From Rhodococcus sp. W8901 (GTDB lineage Bacteria > Actinomycetota > Actinomycetes > Mycobacteriales > Mycobacteriaceae), in the NCBI RefSeq assembly GCF_013348805.1, contig NZ_CP054690.1, positions 3,596,001 to 3,660,000 on the forward strand: a DNA stretch of 64,000 nt, read 5' to 3'. The notes below the pieces were generated by a model. It saw nothing but the letters and a program-made list of their open reading frames with translations. It was not told the origin of the DNA and ran no database searches. The first letter of the stretch is position 1, and the number at the start of each line of letters is the position of its first letter. The position numbers were made by a program, and so were the translations under genes. Shown here piece after piece: positions 8,666-16,386 of this stretch.

Positions 8666-8711
8666 CCGAGAGCGGCCCACCGTGTGGGTGCACACGGTGG
8701 GCCGCTCTCGG
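8666..8711 (-). terminator. 21-bp perfect hairpin
   Basis: Arms 8666-8686 and 8691-8711 are perfectly complementary with a GGTG loop. The hairpin lies 14 nt past the stop of the lipoprotein gene at 8725. There is no T-run, which is common in actinobacterial terminators. Confidence 0.75.
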
Positions 8712-8724
8712 CTCCAAGGAGCCG

Positions 8725-9999
8725 TCACTTCTGGGTCTTGCCGCTCTTCATGACCGTCCATCCATTGAGGTAGGTCACGGGGTAGTCGGACCAGCCGGTT
8801 TCCACGTCTTCGCCCGTCGTCGCGTCTAGCGTGACGGTCTCGTCCGAGGTCTCGAAGTACACTTTCTTGTCGTAGAGCGAGAGGACCTCCATCTTGAGGT
8901 CGCCGACCTGCTCGGAGGGCATCTCGTAGACGATGCTCATGTCGTCTCGGTTCACCACCTGGAGGAGAGGTCCGGGAGAAGACGTTGCCCTACCCGAGTC
9001 GAAAAGCACGGAGAGATTCGACTTGGGATCGCGGAACTCGTAAATGGTCTCTCGCAGCTCTGCCGGTCGACCGGTGTCGTTGGACAGGTAAAAGGTTCCT
9101 CGGATGTCGCTCCCATTGGCGTAGGCCTTGATTCTCGTGAACGATGGGCCCACACTGTCGGGCACCAAGGTCCAGCACATCTGATCAGAGAGGCTGGAGA
9201 GAAGCCCACTCGTACCGGGCTTCACCTCCCACACCGGCTTGCCGTCTTCGAGCGAGTACCTTCCGATGGAGGAGCAGGTGTCGAGGAAGTCCCTCCATTC
9301 CTGCTCGATAGTCACGGACCCATTGAAGGAGCCATAGACGGAAGCCCTGGCTTCCACCATAGTTCCGTCAACCTTCCAGGTCTCCTTACCGGTGGACAGA
9401 TCAGCCCCGGTGACGAAGGGTGCCTTGTCGGAAGGTGTGTGCTGGAGAGCGACGTAGTTTCCGCTGCCTGAGGCCATGTTGGTGATGTCCTCGGAAAGGT
9501 CGTACACCTTGTCGAGAACGTACTCGTCCAGATTCATCGTCGCCAGGACGGTCTTGTTGCGCGCAGGCTCAGTGCCGGAAGACGGAGTCCGAACAACAGC
9601 GAGGACGATTCCGAAGGGGTCGCCGTCACCTGCCGCAATGTCGAAGTCGAGAATCTCGAATGTGGCCTTCGAGTTGTCAGTTCCTGTCAGTTTCTCCTTG
9701 AATCCCACTCCTCCAGGAGTGAACAGTCCACTGGCGTCTCCCATGCCCTTCCTGCCAGGAACGCATCTGGCAAGCCTCTTGTCCGAGTCACCTTCCCAGT
9801 AGTAGAGGGGAACCATGTTGTCCGGGACTTTCTTGATGTCCGCAGGCGTGCAGTGCTCCAGCGCCACGCCCTGAGCCTCGACCGTCTGGGTGCCGCCAGA
9901 GGCGTTCTCGGTCTGGGCGTCACCCTCCGATGAACAGGCCGAGAGAAGGGCGACAGCGGACACCGATCCGATCACTACAGCCTGCTTGAGACGTTTCAA
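8725..9999 (-). CDS. Secreted lipoprotein, large beta-rich
   Basis: This 424-residue protein starts at a TTG preceded by AAGGAG at 8-nt spacing. It has a lipoprotein signal (M-K-R-L-K-Q, hydrophobic core, L-L-S-A-C lipobox at residue 22) followed by a Ser/Glu/Asp-rich linker. The mature part is rich in Thr, Asp and aromatic residues with repeated G-K-E-T-W-K and G-K-P-V-W-E strands, resembling PQQ-type beta-propeller blades. Codons are less GC-rich than in neighbouring genes, which suggests recent transfer. It stands alone between a hairpin terminator and a small gene. Function unknown; a surface-exclusion or envelope role on a mobile element is only a possibility. Confidence 0.75.
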   Translation of the reverse strand: MKRLKQAVVIGSVSAVALLSACSSEGDAQTENASGGTQTVEAQGVALEHCTPADIKKVPDNMVPLYYWEGDSDKRLARCVPGRKGMGDASGLFTPGGVGFKEKLTGTDNSKATFEILDFDIAAGDGDPFGIVLAVVRTPSSGTEPARNKTVLATMNLDEYVLDKVYDLSEDITNMASGSGNYVALQHTPSDKAPFVTGADLSTGKETWKVDGTMVEARASVYGSFNGSVTIEQEWRDFLDTCSSIGRYSLEDGKPVWEVKPGTSGLLSSLSDQMCWTLVPDSVGPSFTRIKAYANGSDIRGTFYLSNDTGRPAELRETIYEFRDPKSNLSVLFDSGRATSSPGPLLQVVNRDDMSIVYEMPSEQVGDLKMEVLSLYDKKVYFETSDETVTLDATTGEDVETGWSDYPVTYLNGWTVMKSGKTQK

Positions 10000-10066
10000 T
10001 TCCTGATCTCCTTGATAGTTCTACTGTTGCACTTATCATTCACTTCAGTCAGGTTTCGGCTCTGGC

Positions 10067-10270
10067 CTAGACGGTTCGTGCGATCTCGACGGCAAGCCGG
10101 CCGTCCGCGGTGGGTGTGACGCGGGAGTCGATGTGCAGGAAGGACTTTCGGACTGCGGCGATCTTGCCGGTGCGCAGGTCCCGGGCGACGACGCTCGCAA
10201 GCTGCCGGCGGCCACGGTCGTAAAGCTTCCAGGTAAGCCATTCACCGGGCCGTGTGCTCGCCAGCGCCAT
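10067..10270 (-). CDS. Small basic hypothetical protein
   Basis: This 67-residue protein (M-A-L-A-S-T-R-P-G-E-W-L-T-W-K-L) is basic, with a regular beta-strand pattern (L-A-S-V-V-A-R-D-L, then L-H-I-D-S-R-V-T). It overlaps the end of the upstream membrane protein gene by 29 nt, which favours cotranslation. No family is recognised. Confidence 0.5.
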   Translation of the reverse strand: MALASTRPGEWLTWKLYDRGRRQLASVVARDLRTGKIAAVRKSFLHIDSRVTPTADGRLAVEIARTV

Positions 10271-10730
10271 GAGTTATTCCGTAGCCCAGTCGCTTGTGAG
10301 CTTCCTGCACCAGATCCTCGAAGAGGATTTGATCGGCAGCCTGCTCCGCCGCGGCGGACTGTACTCGCTCGACTTCCTGTGCTGCCGCGGCTTCCCGGGC
10401 TACGGCAGCCTCCCGCGCAGCTTGCTCGGACGCCGCTTGCTCGAGAGCAGCACACTTCATCCTGCACTCCTCCGCCTCAGCGTCAGCCGAGGCAACAACT
10501 TGCTCGACCACTGCAGCGTTCGCCCTCTTCGCAACCTTCTCGAGCACGATCAGCGCAACCGCGAAGGTCAGGATCCCTCCGGGAATCATCTCTTTTCCCG
10601 CGCTCAACGCCAGGAGGATGCTGGTAGCCAATCCGAGGACCGCGGATATCTTCCAGATCCGCACCCTCGTCCAGGGAAGATCCTGGGTCGCCCCATCCAT
10701 GCCGTTCATCGGTGGTATTTCCTGAGTCAT
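10242..10730 (-). CDS. Two-TM, coiled-coil membrane protein
   Basis: The start at 10730 has GGGGAGG five bases upstream; the open frame extends to 10781 but lacks a site there. The 162-residue protein has two predicted membrane helices (W-K-I-S-A-V-L-G-L-A-T-S-I-L-L-A-L and G-G-I-L-T-F-A-V-A-L-I-V-L) in its first third, then a long Ala/Glu/Gln coiled coil. Such proteins on actinobacterial elements are often spread (Spd-like) or transfer accessory proteins; this is inference. A palindrome at 10787-10809 and a TATCTGCAT motif lie upstream. Confidence 0.6.
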   Translation of the reverse strand: MTQEIPPMNGMDGATQDLPWTRVRIWKISAVLGLATSILLALSAGKEMIPGGILTFAVALIVLEKVAKRANAAVVEQVVASADAEAEECRMKCAALEQAASEQAAREAAVAREAAAAQEVERVQSAAAEQAADQILFEDLVQEAHKRLGYGITHGAGEHTAR

Positions 10731-10786
10731 GCACCCTCCCCGCCCCCATTGTTCCATGCAGATACGGCAACGCATCCACACTGGAT

Positions 10787-10809
10787 CTATCTGCGTATCG
10801 TGCAGATAG
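10787..10809. promoter_or_regulatory. Palindromic operator candidate
   Basis: CTATCTGC and GCAGATAG flank a 7-nt spacer. The palindrome sits between a minus-strand gene (start 10730) and a plus-strand frame (start 10831). Its half site matches the TATCTGCAT motif found at 7939-7947, 10756-10764 and 11436-11444. Confidence 0.5.
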
Positions 10810-10830
10810 AATGCAGCTTAAAGAAGTTTC

Positions 10831-11046
10831 GTGCAAAAATTCCTCCCACCGAAGCCCGAGAACTGGGACCAGGACGAGTGTGCACACTATGCAGATTCGG
10901 TCGCGGTCTTATTAGAAAGTCAGGCTGGCCGCCTGCTGGCACCGCGCCACTTCTGTACGCACGCGCGCGGGATCGGGCAGGGCGGCTGCGCAGGTCGCGG
11001 ACAAGCGATAGGTCACAGGATCCGTACGAGATCCGGTTCGATATAG
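10831..11046 (+). CDS. Possible small protein divergent from the 10730 gene
   Basis: A GTG start at 10831 (AAAGAAG about 6 nt upstream) opens a 71-residue frame. Its first 37 residues (K-P-E-N-W-D-Q-D-E-C-A-H-Y-A-D-S-V-A-V-L) look like a natural helical protein, but the rest is Arg/Gly-rich and overlaps the 3' end of the nucleotidyltransferase gene. It may be a truncated gene. Confidence 0.3.
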   Translation: MQKFLPPKPENWDQDECAHYADSVAVLLESQAGRLLAPRHFCTHARGIGQGGCAGRGQAIGHRIRTRSGSI

Positions 11047-11309
11047 AGCCAGAAATGTCGGTTGATGTTCGTGACGACGTCCGCCCCTGCGGGCAGCCTT
11101 CGTTCCAGCTCGTCGGCCAGGCTCAGGAACTCCCACGGGTCTGCATCCGGCCCCAAGGTGACGAGTAGATCGAGGTCACTGTCCGGGCGGGCGGTACCCC
11201 GCGCATAGCTCCCGAACACATACGTCTCGACAACCCCGTAGCGACGCAATATCTCCCGCAGCTCCGGCAGCGGGATCGGTAGCACCAGTTCTCCGGCGTC
11301 ACGGGCCAT
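11013..11309 (-). CDS. MNT-type nucleotidyltransferase domain protein
   Basis: This 98-residue protein carries the minimal nucleotidyltransferase signature G-S-Y-A-R-G then D-S-D-L-D-L-L-V, with a third acidic strand later (A-D-V-V-T). MNT proteins normally pair with a HEPN toxin, which they neutralise by adding AMP. No HEPN-like frame is evident on either side, so it appears orphaned. ATG 11309 was chosen because TAGGCT on the minus strand (11323-11318) ends 8 nt before it, a leaderless arrangement; the open frame extends to 11444 but that part has poor composition. Confidence 0.7.
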   Translation of the reverse strand: MARDAGELVLPIPLPELREILRRYGVVETYVFGSYARGTARPDSDLDLLVTLGPDADPWEFLSLADELERRLPAGADVVTNINRHFWLYIEPDLVRIL

Positions 11310-11574
11310 ACCATCGAGCCTAGAAGGTCGTTCGATCCAGGAAAGCCGGCAGGAAGGTCCCCCGCAGCCACGACGACAACGCCGAAGGAGTTCCGTGTGA
11401 GAGCCCAGCATCCGTGCACCGCCGACGAGCTGGACTATCTGCATCTCGTTCCCAGGGCACGCCGGAGCGTAGGCGCCGCACGAAGCGGGCCTCGGCCCGC
11501 CGCGATAGCCGTCTCCAGCTCACTGCCGAGTTCCGGCGCAATCTGCTCTGAAGGTGGCCGGAGGCGGGGCGGTT
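11310..11574. other. Gap without a convincing gene
   Basis: Several minus-strand frames cross this stretch, but none has a ribosome site together with protein-like composition. A TATCTGCAT copy lies at 11436-11444. Decayed coding sequence is possible. Confidence 0.4.
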
Positions 11575-11748
11575 TCACCGCGTCGGCGGTTGTTTCCCGG
11601 CCTCGCGATACCGCCGCTTCTCTTCGTCTGTCACCGGCAGCGCGCGCCCCAACGCGGCTTCTGACCGATGACGGCGTGCCGTGATCTCTTCCGGTGTTGC
11701 GGCGCGATGCCGACGAACCTGCATGTGGTCTCCGGTCAACGCCGACAT
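11575..11748 (-). CDS. 57-residue basic element protein
   Basis: A strong GGAGG lies 5 nt before the ATG at 11748; an in-frame ATG at 11724 also has GGAG upstream. The protein is short and very basic and includes R-R-H-R-A-A-T-P-E-E-I, closely matching P-R-H-R-A-R-T-P-E-E-I in the 7592-7939 protein. It ends K-R-R-Y-R-E-A-G-K-Q-P-P-T-R. The shared motif, good ribosome site and an upstream palindrome (11868-11899) argue that it is real. Function unknown; DNA or RNA binding is likely from charge. Confidence 0.6.
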   Translation of the reverse strand: MSALTGDHMQVRRHRAATPEEITARRHRSEAALGRALPVTDEEKRRYREAGKQPPTR

Positions 11749-11867
11749 CGCCACCTCCGGAGTCGCAATCCGCTACCGCGCTCGACGACGGCGGCGGCTC
11801 TCTCACCCAACCTACGGCAGCAACGACGCGAACAGGGTCGATGACCGGGCGTCAGCTGCGGACGGTT

Positions 11868-11899
11868 CCCATAAATGGATGACATTATCCATTTATGGG
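11868..11899. promoter_or_regulatory. 13-bp perfect AT-rich inverted repeat
   Basis: CCCATAAATGGAT (11868-11880) is repeated inverted at 11887-11899 around GACATT. It is conspicuously AT-rich for this GC-rich sequence, has no T-run, and lies about 120 nt upstream of the 57-residue gene and just past the 11933 gene, so an operator is more likely than a terminator. Confidence 0.55.
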
Positions 11900-11932
11900 T
11901 AACGTCCGGGGACGCACGGTTCGCGGCAACGG

Positions 11933-12523
11933 TCAGTTCAGTCGGCGGATGCGGTCCGGAGGACGCTTGTCCGCGCACCGATCACACAGATTCTGCTGCC
12001 GGTAATGGTCGGTCCGCATCCGCACCCCAGAACCGGCGTCCCCGCATTCTTCGCACACCAACTCGGCAGCAGCCTCCGCCGCGTCGACGAGTGCGCACAT
12101 CGCCTTCCGGAGTTCGTCCTGCTCGGTGCGGAAGTAGTACTTGAGACCACCGAACTTTTCCTTGACCTGATGCACCTGATAGTCCGGGTCGAGGGCGGCG
12201 AGATCCTCGTCAAGTCGGACGATGATCGGATACCAGCCCTTACTCGCCCGGATCCAACGTCCCCACCCGTCCGGGATCCGCAGCAGGATCCGCCGTAAAC
12301 CCTCGGTGTACTCGCCGGCATCCTCCGGCACATGCAGACACTCCCGCACCCGATTCCAGTCGATCCCGATCTGCCTCATCTGCTGGATCACAGCGAACGC
12401 CCCTTCACCGTCTGCATCGGCAAACGCATCACGAAAAGACGTCACCGCTGAACCCACGGCCTTCAACTGGGCTCGGTCACGCTCGGTCAACTCCGGAGGC
12501 TGCTCACGGTCGGACATACCCAT
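11933..12523 (-). CDS. Phage/element hypothetical protein with zinc ribbon
   Basis: This 196-residue protein contains G-W-Y-P-I-I-V-R-L and Q-V-K-E-K-F-G-G-L-K-Y-Y-F, a combination I recall from many phage and mobile-element hypothetical proteins (G-W-x-x-L then V-K-E-K-F-G-G-L-R-F-Y). It ends in a four-Cys zinc ribbon (C-E-E-C then C-D-R-C). GGGAG lies 4-5 nt before the ATG. Function is unknown; the zinc ribbon suggests nucleic-acid or protein binding. Confidence 0.7.
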   Translation of the reverse strand: MGMSDREQPPELTERDRAQLKAVGSAVTSFRDAFADADGEGAFAVIQQMRQIGIDWNRVRECLHVPEDAGEYTEGLRRILLRIPDGWGRWIRASKGWYPIIVRLDEDLAALDPDYQVHQVKEKFGGLKYYFRTEQDELRKAMCALVDAAEAAAELVCEECGDAGSGVRMRTDHYRQQNLCDRCADKRPPDRIRRLN

Positions 12524-12589
12524 CAGTCTCCCCTCTCACGCCAGGGAACACGATCCAACCGAACGCCAGTGCACAGCCGAGCCAGGAAC

Positions 12590-13288
12590 TCAGTGCCGCC
12601 ACCAGTCGGCGACGTGGTCCTCCAAGGGTTCGACAACGGTGGCACTGGCGTCGGAGTGACCTGATCCGTCCAGAGCCGGAGCAACAACCCCGATCGCGAG
12701 CACCGTGCCGTCGGCCTCGTAAACCCACACCGGGGAGCCGGAACTTCCTCGGCCGGAGGCGAAGTGGAACACAAGCTTCGACGACGGAGTTTCGACCGCA
12801 CGAGTCAACTGGCCGCAAGTCGGACGCGAAACCTGGTCGAGGCTGCAGGCGACCGGGTCCACTCGTTGCACTTCTGCACGGGTGAGCATCCCCTCCGGGA
12901 TCCCCACTCCGGGGATGCTGTCGTCGACAGTGACAGCGTCAGGATGGAAGGAAACAAGAGCAGTGTGGCTGGCGCCGACGTCTTGCCGCCCATCTACCGT
13001 AGAACCTTCCGAGACCATGATCCGTCCGATCGGTCGACCTTCCGCAGTTTCTACGACGTCACCGTCGCTCCCGCAGGGTCCTGAAACAACCGCTTGCGGC
13101 ACGCCTTCCGCGGTGGTCCGCGCGAACCCAAGCCTGCAGGCGGTCGCGGTACCGTCACCATTAGCAACGACAACCTGATCGGTTACTCGAATAGTTTGTG
13201 GCTCAACACCGGTCACCGCAGGTGCGATCGCGCTAGCCACGATCGCAACGGCCGCAATTGCTGTCGCTCCCCCAAGTGCCTTCATCAT
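12590..13288 (-). CDS. Exported S1-like protease homologue lacking the catalytic His
   Basis: From ATG 13288 the 232-residue product has a signal peptide (M-M-K-A-L-G-G then an Ala/Val/Ile core ending near A-V-T-G). The C-terminal part carries G-R-G-S-S-G-S-P-V-W-V, the Ser motif of trypsin-like S1 proteases of mycolata. Where those enzymes have T-A-G-H-C-G this protein has V-S-G-P-C-G, and the strand that normally holds the Asp reads S-H-T-A-L-V-S-F. The triad is therefore incomplete and activity is doubtful. The open frame continues upstream to 13690 but overlaps the recombinase gene and has no start signal. Confidence 0.65.
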   Translation of the reverse strand: MMKALGGATAIAAVAIVASAIAPAVTGVEPQTIRVTDQVVVANGDGTATACRLGFARTTAEGVPQAVVSGPCGSDGDVVETAEGRPIGRIMVSEGSTVDGRQDVGASHTALVSFHPDAVTVDDSIPGVGIPEGMLTRAEVQRVDPVACSLDQVSRPTCGQLTRAVETPSSKLVFHFASGRGSSGSPVWVYEADGTVLAIGVVAPALDGSGHSDASATVVEPLEDHVADWWRH

Positions 13289-13439
13289 GGCATTCACACT
13301 ATCAACGACTTCGATGCCAGTTCCCTGTCCTCCGATCGGGAATACCGCTTGCAGGCAATGCCTTTGAGAAAAATGATCATCGACCGCGATCGTATACCGC
13401 ACACTCGCAGAAGACTGAGCCAGCGCCGCGCCGCCGGCA

Positions 13440-14459
13440 TCAGGTGCGGTCTCGACACCACCGATCTGTCTGGTATCCGTGTCTTCCGCACACCAATTCC
13501 GGTGCAGTTGACCACTGTCGGCCTTCGAGCCAACGCAGCACTGCCGCCGGCATCGCGCCGTCTGCGCTGACGCCGACGCCAGCAACCAGAGGCCCGTCCC
13601 CACATCGCTCGCACGTGACCGCGACGACCTGTTCACGAGGCTGGCACCGGACACAGTGTCGGCGCTCGCTGATCTCACCGGGCGGGTCAAGGTGCAGCCA
13701 GACCGTGTCGAGGTCGTCGCGATGTGCAGTCACATCTTGTCGCGTCGATGGCCGGTAGCCGCACGTGGGGCATGTCAATCTGTCGGCCACGGGACTACCT
13801 GCAGCAGCGGCAACCGTCGAGGCCAGCGGCGGGGGCTTGGTCGAAGACTCAGGCGTCGGCGGGCCCACAACGACAGGGAACTGCTCGGCAACTCTCCGCG
13901 GCAAGTGCCGGTACAGGGTTGAGCGCGTCAGACCAGTCTTGGCAACGATCTCGGCGGCGGTGGCCCCCGAGTCCCTCAACTGGATCGCGTGGGCGAGTTG
14001 AGATTCGGTAACTACCGACGGCCGACCAGTGCGCCGCCCCTTCGCAGTGGCGACATCGCGAGCGTGCGCAGCGCGCTCTAGTGTGTACGTGCGTTCCATC
14101 TGCGCAAACAGTGCCAGCAACACCACTGCCAGCTGACCGATCGGATCATCTGGATTAGTCGAGTCGATTCGGATCGGGTCCGCGAGGTTGCGAACCCCGA
14201 TCTCACGCTCACGTAGATCGTGAATGAGGTTCAAGGTGTCGCGCACGTTCCGCCCGAGCCGATCGAGAGTATGCGTAACGATGACGTCGCCGGCACGAGC
14301 GTACTTGAGCAGCGCCGACAGTCCAGGACGGTCGGTGGTGGCTCCGGATTTTCGATCCACGTAGATGCGGTCCGTCGCTATGCCCGCGGCGGTCAGGGCA
14401 ACAATCTGCCGTTCAAGGTCCTGCTTGGTCGTAGACACTCGCGCATACCCTAGATCCAC
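13440..14459 (-). CDS. Serine recombinase (resolvase/invertase family)
   Basis: The N-terminal catalytic domain shows L-G-Y-A-R-V-S-T with the nucleophile at Ser9, Y-V-D-R-K-S-G-A, and the H-T-L-D-R-L-G-R-N motif. An HTH follows (G-A-T-A-A-E-I-V-A-K-T-G-L-T-R-S-T-L-Y). Unusually, the C-terminus adds Cys-rich segments (C-P-T-C-G-Y, C-V-R-C-Q, C-E-R-C-G) that look like zinc fingers. The 339-residue start at GTG 14459 fits a leaderless promoter: TACTCT on the minus strand (14472-14467) ends 7 nt before it; an ATG at 14510 would add 17 residues. It could resolve element multimers or be a remnant of a transposon. Confidence 0.8.
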   Translation of the reverse strand: MDLGYARVSTTKQDLERQIVALTAAGIATDRIYVDRKSGATTDRPGLSALLKYARAGDVIVTHTLDRLGRNVRDTLNLIHDLREREIGVRNLADPIRIDSTNPDDPIGQLAVVLLALFAQMERTYTLERAAHARDVATAKGRRTGRPSVVTESQLAHAIQLRDSGATAAEIVAKTGLTRSTLYRHLPRRVAEQFPVVVGPPTPESSTKPPPLASTVAAAAGSPVADRLTCPTCGYRPSTRQDVTAHRDDLDTVWLHLDPPGEISERRHCVRCQPREQVVAVTCERCGDGPLVAGVGVSADGAMPAAVLRWLEGRQWSTAPELVCGRHGYQTDRWCRDRT

Positions 14460-14640
14460 ACCCGCGAGAGTACCGAAAGTTGTTCCTGCCGTAGTCTTTT
14501 GAAGAATCATTTTGGAACTAACCTTTGAGACGGTTTCTCCTGCCGCGATGCGTTCCGGCACACGCAAGCACTTGGCCGTCCCACAACCAAGGTTACGGAA
14601 CGTTGGGACTGCCACTATCTCGATGGCTCGATGACCTGCA

Positions 14641-14661
14641 CCACGGGGACTTACCCCGTGG
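14641..14661 (-). terminator. Hairpin spanning the helicase stop codon
   Basis: CCACGGGG and CCCCGTGG flank a 5-nt loop that contains the TAA stop of the UvrD-like gene. It marks the probable end of the defence operon. Confidence 0.6.
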
Positions 14662-16384
14662 TCTCACCCAGAATGACGTGTGCATTCACGCCGTCCTTGC
14701 TCAAGACCTTTGAGATCGGGTCATAGACGTCTCGATGAGCCGCGATCACGAGCAATTCTTGTGCTCGGGAGGCGCCCACATACAGGACGCGGCGAGCTTC
14801 ACCGGGCTCGTCGGCACACCACTGTTGCACCCCATCTTCCTCACGAGACCTGGAGGGTTTGGGAACAACCAACGCCACGGCGGGCGCTTGAAGACCCTTA
14901 TAGCCGTGGACGGTCGAGTATGCGAACGCCTCTGCGGCCGCGTCCGGTTCGATAGGCCACACATCGCCGTCGGGTCTGCGGACTCCCTCCAGCGACCATC
15001 CAAGGACGTGTTGGCTCTCCTCCTGCGAGAGCAGATACGTTTTGAACTGCGACGGGCTACAACTGAACGGAGGCACAGATCCCACAGCCAACCGCAGGCA
15101 TCGCTCACGGAACTGCGAGGCTGTCAGTCGGCGATCATCGAGATACGCGTCGAAGGTGAGCGCAGCAAGCTCGTCCGGGCAGAGTTCCTGCAGATATCGC
15201 TCCAGCAACCGCAATGCTCGCGCGCGATCCGGACCGAAGGACTCCTTGTCCTGTATCCGGTGGATCAGCATGGCCAAGCGGACGAGTTTGTTGCTCTTCG
15301 GGCTAGGCGATTTCGCGGAGCCTGCTAGCTTTCGTGCCTTGTCAGCGTGGTGCGCCAGGACCACCATCTCTCTGCGGTCGACGCTGAGGCGGTCGAGGAG
15401 CTGTCCGATCGCCTGTCGCGCATCATGCTCGGCGGTGTACGACAGCAGGTACACAGGATGATCAACGTCTTTGTCTTTTCCGACCGGATCGTCGGACGCA
15501 CCGCCATAGCGCAGGCTGTCGACCGCTCGGCAGATGGCCGGCGAACTACGGAAATTTCCGTTCAATCGTTCGCCGTGGGGCACCTGATCCAGGAGAGTGT
15601 CCAGTTGCGTCTCGCCTGTGTCTTGTCGGAATCCATAGATCGCTTGGTCTGGATCACCGACCATGATCAATCGCACGCCGGAATCGAGAAGTAGCTTCAG
15701 CACGGCAACGTCTTCACGGCTACAGTCCTGGACTTCGTCGACGATGACTTCGGAGAAACGCGCACTCAACACCTCTGCGAGACGCTCGCGATAGCTTCCC
15801 CGGAGGTACTCCGCCAGACACACCCGCGAGGCCTCCGCGTCGAGGATGCCCTTGCGCACCAGGGAAAGCCAGAGTGCTGAGGCCTTGGATTCCAACGCGT
15901 CGGTCTTCCAGGGCTCTTGGCTTGCCAGCCATCCCCTGCTTTCCCATGGCACGCGCTTGATCCGGAATTTCGCGGTACCCGCGGCGTCGAAGGAGAACCA
16001 GTCGAGTTCTGCCCTAAGCCCGTGTGCTTGCACTGTTGTTCCTGGCACCGTCGCCCAAGTGTCACGGAAGGATGGCGAGATACCTTTGCGTGAGCGAAAT
16101 ACCGGACCTACGACGAATCGATTGATGAAGCTGTCGATGGTGCCCACGAAGTTGGGAACCTGCAGAAGCGCCGGATCAGCGCTGCATCGTGTGCGCGCCT
16201 CATCGATCACGGCGTTGGTGAACGAGATGAGACCGACTCCGCGTCGAGGATCGCTCGCCGGCCGGTCGATAAATCGCTGGACGATCGCCTGGGTCTTTCC
16301 CGCCCCTGGGCATGCCTCTACATAGATCGATGACTTCGTCCTGATGAGGGCACGCTGGGCGCGAGTGAAGTTTAGGGGCGGCAT
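14651..16384 (-). CDS. UvrD-like helicase, GajB-like
   Basis: This 577-residue superfamily 1 helicase has Walker A A-C-P-G-A-G-K-T (residues 24-31), motif Ia (S-F-T-N-A-V), motif II V-I-V-D-E-V-Q-D, motif III G-D-P-D-Q-A-I-Y-G-F, motif IV region N-G-N-F-R-S-S and motif V/VI (V-H-G-Y-K-G-L, Y-V-G-A-S-R-A). In Gabija defence, GajB is a UvrD-like helicase that works with the GajA nuclease against phage DNA. The start lies 2 nt after the GajA-like stop, so translation is coupled. It is slightly longer than the Bacillus GajB I recall (about 500 residues). Confidence 0.8.
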   Translation of the reverse strand: MPPLNFTRAQRALIRTKSSIYVEACPGAGKTQAIVQRFIDRPASDPRRGVGLISFTNAVIDEARTRCSADPALLQVPNFVGTIDSFINRFVVGPVFRSRKGISPSFRDTWATVPGTTVQAHGLRAELDWFSFDAAGTAKFRIKRVPWESRGWLASQEPWKTDALESKASALWLSLVRKGILDAEASRVCLAEYLRGSYRERLAEVLSARFSEVIVDEVQDCSREDVAVLKLLLDSGVRLIMVGDPDQAIYGFRQDTGETQLDTLLDQVPHGERLNGNFRSSPAICRAVDSLRYGGASDDPVGKDKDVDHPVYLLSYTAEHDARQAIGQLLDRLSVDRREMVVLAHHADKARKLAGSAKSPSPKSNKLVRLAMLIHRIQDKESFGPDRARALRLLERYLQELCPDELAALTFDAYLDDRRLTASQFRERCLRLAVGSVPPFSCSPSQFKTYLLSQEESQHVLGWSLEGVRRPDGDVWPIEPDAAAEAFAYSTVHGYKGLQAPAVALVVPKPSRSREEDGVQQWCADEPGEARRVLYVGASRAQELLVIAAHRDVYDPISKVLSKDGVNAHVILGETTG

Positions 16385-16386
16385 GC

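Noticed and set aside
11320-11541. Minus-strand frame upstream of the MNT gene, considered as a HEPN partner
   Set aside because: It lacks the R-x4-6-H motif of HEPN ribonucleases, is Arg-rich and has only a TTG start with no ribosome site.
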